From Acanthococcus lagerstroemiae (Eukaryota > Arthropoda > Insecta > Hemiptera > Eriococcidae): a DNA stretch of 64,000 nt. The stretch lies in contig CM063108.1 of assembly GCA_031841125.1 (NCBI GenBank), positions 28,633,399 to 28,697,398 of the forward strand, in the 5' to 3' direction. The notes beneath the pieces are model-generated. The model did not search any database. It was not told the origin of the DNA and saw nothing but the letters and a program-made list of their open reading frames with translations. Numbering within the stretch: position 1 is the first letter of the stretch; each line of letters starts with the position of its first letter. Shown piece after piece: positions 58,090-64,000 of the stretch. The position numbers were made by a program, and so were the translations under genes.

Positions 58090-60465
58090 CTGACTGGAAG
58101 GGATACGTACGGGCAATTTTATGACTCGCTGCAATTGAAAATAGAGCCGGTAAGTACTAGTCTGATAATTGGGGATTTTAATATGCTTGAGTATGACCTC
58201 ACTCACACTGGTGGCTCATCGGTAATCAGTGACCTTGAAAATTTTTGAGAAAATTTTAATCTGGCATCGCACAATAAAACTCTAAATACAAATGACAGAA
58301 CCTTGGACTTGATACTATCAACTTTAACCAAAATCAAAGTCAACCGAACAGATTCGATCTTAGATAGTAGTGACTCTCACCACCCGCCTCGTACTATCTC
58401 TATCCTATTGCCAGTCAAAATATCTGAAAAAACAATACACTGGTCATTCAACACTGAAGAAAAATTTTACCCAGCAGCTGATTTTTTAGCTTTATTATAC
58501 TCTCTTTGCGATTGGGACTGGAAACCTATTCTAGAAGAACAGAATCCACATGTAGCTGCATCAATGTTTCATGAATGTATGCACTCAATCATTGATAAGG
58601 TAGTTCCAAACAAAATTAGTAAAAAAAAAAATCTAGTTTGGTTTACTAAAACAATAATTTAGAAGTTGAAGCAGAAAGATGAATCCAGGAGAAAGCAAAA
58701 GAGAACTGGAAACAATTCTTATCTGCAGAGGTACAGAGCGCTGCGTAGTGAAAACAAGAATTTAATTAGAACTGGAAAGAAAAACAATGAAAACTTATTG
58801 GAAAATAAAATTAGGTTTGATCCAAAGGAATTCTGGAAATTCATAAATGTTAAAAAAGGCGCTGGCCCTGCATCTAGTGCTTTTAAATTGGATGACAAGG
58901 TCATAATAGATTCCGGTGAAATTGCTCAAGCCTTTGCGGACACCTTCTCTGAGTCAATTTCTATCCCTGAGAATGGATACAATTTAATGTTTCTGAATTT
59001 TATAAGTGAGGACGACATCGAAGATACTTTACGCAAGATGCTCCCAGAAAGAGTCGTTGGTTCTGATGGGATCCCTGCGCATGTGAACAAAGGCTGCTCG
59101 GAATTGTTACTTAAGCCTTTAACGCATATTTTTAATTTGGCATTATCTACATACAGCAACTTTTCCAAACATCTGGAAAGAATCCAAAGTTATACCCATT
59201 CCTATGTCTAAGACATCAAACAATACTGAACTTCATAGACCGATTGCTTTTCTCCCAGTTCCAGGAAAAATTTTTGAAGCTATCTAATGCAAGAAAATTC
59301 TTAATCAAATCAAACATCAGTTACCCAATCAGCAACATTGCTTCATTCCAGGTAAGTCAATTACAACAAACATGTCCCTGTGTGTTGACTTTTTGGCATC
59401 AAGTCTGGAAGAAAGATCTCAAAATGATATCATTTATACCAGGCTTTTGATAGAGTGGACCATAATATTCTTCTAAGTAAATTAAAGGCAGTTGGTCTCT
59501 CAGTAAAGCTTGTAAAATTGATTAAATCATATCTTTTTTACAGAGTCCAAAGAGTACATTTTCGAGGTAAAATTTCTCAACCATTTTGTATATGGCTACG
59601 TCTGGTGTTCCGCAAGGAACCCATCTGGACCATTACTTTTCGACTTATTTATCAATGATTTACCAGCAAAACTAAAACACTCTCAAGCTCTTATGTACGC
59701 GGATGATTTGAAATTATTTAGGAAAATAACCAGTGTGTCTGATGGAAGGAAGCTTGAGGAAGACCTAGAGACTTCATTTCACTGGTGCAGGGTAGATAAC
59801 ATTTCCTTAAACTTGCAAAAATGTTATCAAATAACTATTACATTAAAGCAGTCACCAATAGTAACCGTTTATAAAATTGGGGATTTCCGCTTAGAAATTA
59901 AAAAAGAATTTAGGGACTTGGGTGTGATAATTGATTCAAAATTAATTTTCAACTCACACTGTGTGCTACTGATTAAAAAATCAAGGATTTATTTACCGAC
60001 AGTCTAAAATTTTTTCTGACCCTTCCATCCTTTTAACTCTTTATTTCAGCTATATTAGATTTCATTTTAGAGTATGCACCATCAATTTGACAAATTTACA
60101 AATATTCAAAAAAAAAGTAGAAAATCAAATGGAAAAAATTCAAGAAAAATTTGCAAGATTCTTATGCAAGAAAACAGTTTTAACATTATCCACATGATGT
60201 ATCTTATAAGGAATTGCTAGAGGGTTATGAGATACAATCTTTAGCTCAAAGGCGTCAAATTACGGTTTTACTATTCTTACATAAAATTTTGACTTCAGAT
60301 TTATCTCATTCGTCTCTGCTCGAAAAAATCCTAGGATTCCCCGGTAATCTACAGATGTTTTTAGCATACTTAAATATAGAACCGAACCCTATAAGAATTC
60401 TCCTATCATCAAAGGCATCACATCAGCCACTAAATTTATTTAAAAATATCCTACTATAATCTTTC
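58090..60465 (+). mobile_element. Jockey/CR1-like LINE, 5'-truncated and broken
   Basis: Read across frameshifts: endonuclease end (LIIGDFNMLEYDLTHTGG near 58165; NDRTLDLILST near 58290; DSSDSHH near 58370), linker (VWFTKTII near 58640; RYRALRSENKNLIRTGK near 58730; DPKEFWKFINVKKG near 58810), then reverse transcriptase (VGSDGIPAHV near 59060; KVIPIPMSKT near 59185; QAFDRVDHNILLSKL near 59443; SGVPQGTHL-like near 59605; catalytic YADD at about 59696-59707; FRDLGVIIDSKLIFNSH near 59910). The 5' end is missing and at least six stops or frame breaks are present. It ends near 60465, shortly before a G13 run. Confidence 0.85.
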
Positions 60466-60779
60466 TGGATCCGGGGGCCGGGGGGGGGGGGGTAAAAGGC
60501 TTTACTCACAATCGTGGAAGGTTGGATTTGAGGAGGGTATTAAATGACTGAGTAAATGAGACTGAATGAGACTGAAGAAGAATATAATTAGATTGAGTGC
60601 GAATAGTGTGTATGTATTGTATGATGCTTGTCTGTGGTTCTGGGTGATGTGGCGAAAGTAATTAATGCTATTATTATTTCTCGATTTTTAATAATTAATT
60701 ATTTACGGAAGAAAATTTCATTTTATTTATCTTCTGTATGCAATATTTATTTTGCCTTTATTTAATTCGTATGTTCTTT
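60466..60779. other. Spacer between two LINEs
   Basis: Begins with a C/G-rich patch and G13 (60480-60492), then AT-rich sequence with GAATGAGACTGAA repeated at about 60556-60580. No gene recognised. Confidence 0.4.
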
Positions 60780-61600
60780 TCTTTTGTGTATAGAAGAGAA
60801 ATAAAGGAGTTACAAGAGATGGCAGAAGAACTCAATACCGAAAATAAAAGGGTGGGACTGACAATGAACATGACAAAAACCAAGCTGATGTCAAATACTC
60901 AGGAGGGAAAAATAAAGGGGGTACCGAAATCGAATAAGTGGAGAAATATAATTATTTAGGACAAACGGTAGCTTTTGAAAATAGAGGAAAACTGGAGCTG
61001 AGGGCAAGAACCGCGAAAGCCTGGAAAAGTTTCTGGGCCAACAGAGCGATGCTAAAGGTTAACTTATCACTAAGGGAAAAAATGAAAATACTGGACCAAT
61101 GTGTGATACCCACCCTCACCTACGAGGCACAAACCCGGTCTTTGACTAAGGCACAATACGACAGCTTGAGTGTAACATACTTTAGGATGCTCCGTAGTAC
61201 TATGGGAATACGCATCAAATATAGAATAAGTTTGAGAGAAATACTTGAGAGAACGGGCTCGAAAGATATTGGAGAGAGAATAAAAATGCAAAATTAGGAT
61301 TCGCAGGGCATATGACAAGGGGCATAGACAAATTGGGAAATGTGACGGATGAATGGTCACCTAGAGAACGGAAAAGAAAAAATGGTAGACCACCTACAAG
61401 ATGGAGGGACGAGATTACGAAGGAATTTGGGATACTGTGGGGAAGAGTGGGAAGGGAAAGGTTATAGTGGAAAAAGGCGATGGATGTCAGTGTCTGGAAA
61501 TGGGTGCATTCGACGTTACAACGGCCCCCCACACTCCAGGACCTAATGAATTTACGACGAATGAACGACTGTAAAATAAAAACAATAAAATAATTTGGGT
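60780..61600 (+). mobile_element. RTE-like LINE, 5'-truncated 3' end
   Basis: Starts within the reverse transcriptase thumb region: ELQEMAEELNTENKRVGLTM (60808), NYLGQTVAFENRGKLEL (60945), AKAWKSFWANRAMLK (61015), CVIPTLTYEAQT (61101), then after frame changes LGFAGHMTRG and RKNGRPPTRWRDEI (about 61295-61415). It ends with LQDLMNLRRMND and an A-rich tail (61570-61595). It is the same general type as 10060-12960 but a different copy. 5' truncation is normal for LINE insertion. Confidence 0.8.
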
Positions 61601-61838
61601 ATAGACCCCTCTCTTAATATGGGCATGTCCTGTCGGAGGATGTCTAAATACAAATATAATCGAGATCGAACTGTATTTCCAACTAACACTGTACAATGAA
61701 ATTATTCATGCAGCGTTTCCACCTCAATCTTTCAGCTTTCGAGAAACCCGAGGCTCGAATATATGTCATTCCTCCAGCTCCTCGGAAAATTCCCACAATC
61801 CGAATATATGACCCCCTCGTGCAAAATATCCGACTTAC
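61601..61838. other. Intron start next to the upstream Ig exon
   Basis: Contains the donor GTAAGT (61838 downwards) and about 230 bp of unremarkable AT-rich intron before the A-rich LINE tail. Confidence 0.5.
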
Positions 61839-62022
61839 CTCTCACGACAAGTCGTATCGGATGCGAGGTGAGCGCGTCCTGAGTGGTGAAGTCCGAGGCG
61901 GTCACTTGGCACTCCCACTCGCCCTCGTCGAATTCGGCGACCGCGTTCAGCACCAACAGGCTGCAGTTGCCCAGCTCCTGATTGCTGGCCCACTCGTATT
62001 TTTTGGGATAAATGTCCAGCGG
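61839..62022 (-). CDS. Internal exon: end of an Ig domain of a kirre/nephrin-like cell-adhesion receptor
   Basis: A 184-nt exon on the minus strand between a TGTGCAG acceptor (62024-62023) and an AGAG|GTAAGT donor. It starts in phase 0 and ends in phase 1. It encodes 61 whole codons beginning PLDIYPKKYEW. The D-x-G-x-W-x-C signature of the Ig F strand is FDEGEWECQV (Cys at exon residue 38), followed by the G strand LTSHPIRLVV. NCS is a possible glycosylation site. The first Cys of this domain must lie on an upstream exon. By style the domain resembles the N-terminal V-type Ig of kirre/rst/nephrin-like receptors; gene identity is not settled. It splices to 1392-1535. Confidence 0.85.
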
Positions 62023-62840
62023 CTGCACATATGTAACAAAAAACAGGGAAGCGGGTTAACGAAAAATTAATACAAGTTTATACGCGCGTTAGGCCTCGTT
62101 TATACTATTTTATAATTACGATACGGGAAGTTAATGAAAACGTATGTACGCACGTTTATACGCGTAAAATGTTTACGTTTACGCAGGGAGTTGAACACGT
62201 CGAGATTACCTATCGCCGCCCCCCAGCGTGCGGGGGATGCGATATCACTTGCGATAATTATCGTGCACAATAGAGCCGGCGTTCATAAATCAACAACGTA
62301 ACAGTTACAACGTTGTACGCGCTTCCCCTCCACGCAGGGTAAACGTGTACATACGTAAAGCTGCGGTAGGAACGCGTAATTTTGGCTTATTGTACGCGGT
62401 GATTATGAATTACGACGGTTTACCTGAATTCGCGTTTAATAACAATTTAGCGAGATAATACTAAGGACGTCAGTCGTCGCCATTCCCATCTTTGTCGCGC
62501 AGAAGAACGAAGCTACGACAAACAAAAACTATACTTGCCCAGTTCGACATTCAGAATGAAAAGTACCCAAACAGTCCTGAGAGTGAAATCAAAAATTACG
62601 AACAGACAAAAGAGGAACCAATGAGGGCAGCCCCCCGGGGAGTGGTGACTATAGAAAAACTGTCATTGCTTGATTCAGATTGAAGGTAGATATCGAAGAA
62701 GAGCCTAACCCAACCCAAGCCCTGTGACGTTTCTCCCAAACTCGCCACAGTTGTGAATATACCGCATCGACGCTATGTTACGATACTGCAGGTTAGGGTC
62801 CCATGACCACGCACTCCACCCCGCCAAATTTTAAATCCTT
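62023..62840. other. End of the preceding intron
   Basis: From 62040 to 62480 CpG-rich, with ACGTTTA/TACGCG words, and no frame of note. At 62715-62785 it holds a copy of the repeat also seen at 24775-24858. The preceding exon of the Ig gene is outside the window. Confidence 0.45.
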
Positions 62841-62844
62841 TTGT

Positions 62845-63178
62845 TAATCGTTTGTGCAGAAATGTGCAACACACCCCACCGTTTGTGTGCACCTCCGTAC
62901 ACAGATAAAGAGCCATCTGTCTGGGGGAGGGCTGCAGACATACTGGCCCACCAGTTCCAATTTAGGCTTCAAAACCATGTCAATCATTTGTACACCGTAC
63001 CCCACCGTTTGTACACACCCCACATCCACAAAATATAGCATCTGTCTGGGGGGGGGTGTAGACACGATGCCCCCGCCCACAATTCGAGTTTAGGCTCGAA
63101 AACCACGCCAATCGTTTGTGCACCATTTGTGCAGAAATGTGCACCATACCCCACCGCTTGTGGCCACCCCCACTCCCT
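62845..63178 (+). repeat. Tandem repeat, unit about 125-150 bp
   Basis: ACCCCACCG.TTGTG.GCAC, then ATCTGTCTGGGGG, then TTTAGGCT..AAAACCA and CAATCGTTTGTGCA recur in the same order. Anchors are ACCCCACCG at about 62872, 63000 and 63149. Two full units and one partial. Open frames on both strands here are compositional. Confidence 0.8.
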
Positions 63179-64000
63179 GTCACACGAAAAGTCCGCTTAT
63201 TTAATTCATTGCATGACTTTTGGAGGAAATCTCAAATAACAGCAATTTTTGTCCTGACTGAGCTCTAGTTATCCTCTCTGTTGATGCTGCACGCCCTCAA
63301 AAAGTGACAAGTGGTGTCTGTTTCGCTAGAACACCCCTTCCCCCGCCAAAGTGAGATTGCGAAAGCAAGACAAGTTATAATTTAGTGCAGTTCTGTACCA
63401 CCTTTCTCGAGTATTCTATGCGCTTCGTTCACGGTCGTCGATAAAAGAAACCAGTTTCGAGGCAGGGCAGGGAAACTAAGCATCCCCCACTTTCATGCAG
63501 GCATTTTGCATCAAAATGGTACAGAAATTTTGTACCTATTTTTCTAATATCCTAAATCACGAATTTTGGACAGTCACCTCTTCAAAATATTGGCGAATGA
63601 AGTAGTCCTTACCACACTATCCACACCCTCCCCCTTTATTGGAGACATTCGGCATCCTGAATGGTCCGGAAATTTTTTATCTACGTAGTATCTAGAAATT
63701 TTGTACCTATTTTTCTAATACCTTAAATCACGAATTTTGGACAGTCACCTCTTCAAAATATTGGCGAAAGGAGTAGTTCTTGCAATACGATCCACCCCCG
63801 CCTTTATTGGAGACATTCGGCATCCTGAATTGTCCGGAAATTTTTTACCTATGTAGTATCATTTTGAACCACCTTTCTTGAATTGCGTACTCTCACCCTG
63901 GTGTCTGCTTAGCAATAGAAGCAGCATCCACTACATCCCATGCAGTACTTTGATGTGCTGAAGGTGCAGAAGTTCTGTACTTAATTTGCACCCACTCGGT
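63179..64000. other. Right edge, repeat-rich
   Basis: Besides the 171-bp duplication, words such as GTACCACCTTTCTCGA (63398) and GAACCACCTTTCTTGAAT (63874) hint that the tandem unit is part of a longer repeated block. No gene recognised. Confidence 0.35.
63523..63862 (+). repeat. 171-bp tandem duplication
   Basis: Unit 1 is 63523-63693 and unit 2 is 63694-63862. Both begin AGAAATTTTGTACCTATTTT and share CACGAATTTTGGACAGTCAC, TTTATTGGAGACATTCGGCA and the GTAGTATC end. They look more than 90 percent identical by eye, so the duplication is recent. Confidence 0.9.

Larger units (their letters stand above)
1536..61838 (-). other. 60.3-kb intron between two Ig-domain exons
   Basis: The donor AGAG|GTAAGT at 61839/61838 and the acceptor TTTTCAG|CG at 1536/1535 are both good consensus sites. 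The last exon base (G) plus the first two bases of the next exon (CG) make an Ala codon, so the reading continues ...LVVR-A-PPREPRIEH without a break. The domain order also fits: the upstream exon ends one Ig domain and the downstream exon begins the next. The intron is mostly transposons and decayed repeats, listed separately. An unseen alternative exon inside it cannot be excluded. Confidence 0.8.

Noticed and set aside
1..64000. CRISPR array, bacterial operon or viral genome
   Set aside because: No regular spacer-repeat array, no dense coding and no viral gene order; gene structure and elements are those of an animal nuclear genome.

Overview
The window looks like arthropod, most probably insect, nuclear DNA. 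It is almost all non-coding. It has GT-AG introns and animal-type transposons (RTE-like and jockey-like LINEs, mariner, Tigger/pogo, hAT, MULE, Helitron), tRNA-derived SINEs, and two exons of an immunoglobulin-superfamily cell-surface protein. I cannot fix the insect order from sequence alone.

The organising fact is one host gene on the minus strand. Its upstream exon (61839-62022) codes for the end of one Ig domain and its downstream exon (1392-1535) for the start of the next. Donor, acceptor and codon phase (phase 1) match exactly, so nearly the whole window is a single intron of 60,303 bp. The left 1.4 kb and right 2 kb belong to the neighbouring introns. I found no second host gene nested inside the intron.

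Layout from left to right: a Helitron-type end (to 1126); Ig exon (1392-1535); a palindromic mariner derivative and a decayed MULE (5.0-6.4 kb); CpG-richer single-copy DNA (7-9.5 kb); a broken RTE-like LINE (10.1-12.95 kb); a deleted Tigger (13.8-14.7 kb); a SINE (16.2-16.5 kb) and G-rich tandem repeats (17-18.4 kb); a second Helitron-type end (18.88 kb); decayed repeats and small inverted-repeat elements (19-32 kb); a second SINE (32.4-32.7 kb), a third tRNA-like element (34.3 kb) and a pogo/psq-like remnant (about 35 kb); a 930-bp palindromic mariner derivative (40.0-40.9 kb); LINE scraps (41.7-44.4 kb); an apparently intact MULE with a two-exon transposase inserted into a jockey-like LINE (46.9-50.2 kb); a second palindromic mariner derivative (51.5-52.0 kb); a MITE family with a nested hAT MITE (53.4-55.0 kb); a pogo-like relic (55.4-56.0 kb); two more LINEs (58.1-61.6 kb); the upstream Ig exon; and tandem repeats at the right edge.

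The most notable items are: (1) the intact-looking FLYWCH/MULE element, with a 9-bp target duplication that restores the interrupted LINE frame and ends built of repeated CACCG/CACCT motifs; (2) two kinds of palindromic mariner derivative, one made of two inverted 3' ends and one of two inverted 5' ends, the first present as a family in both orientations; (3) the giant in-phase intron; (4) a 231-bp near-perfect hairpin MITE. All readings were done by eye; no database search was possible.
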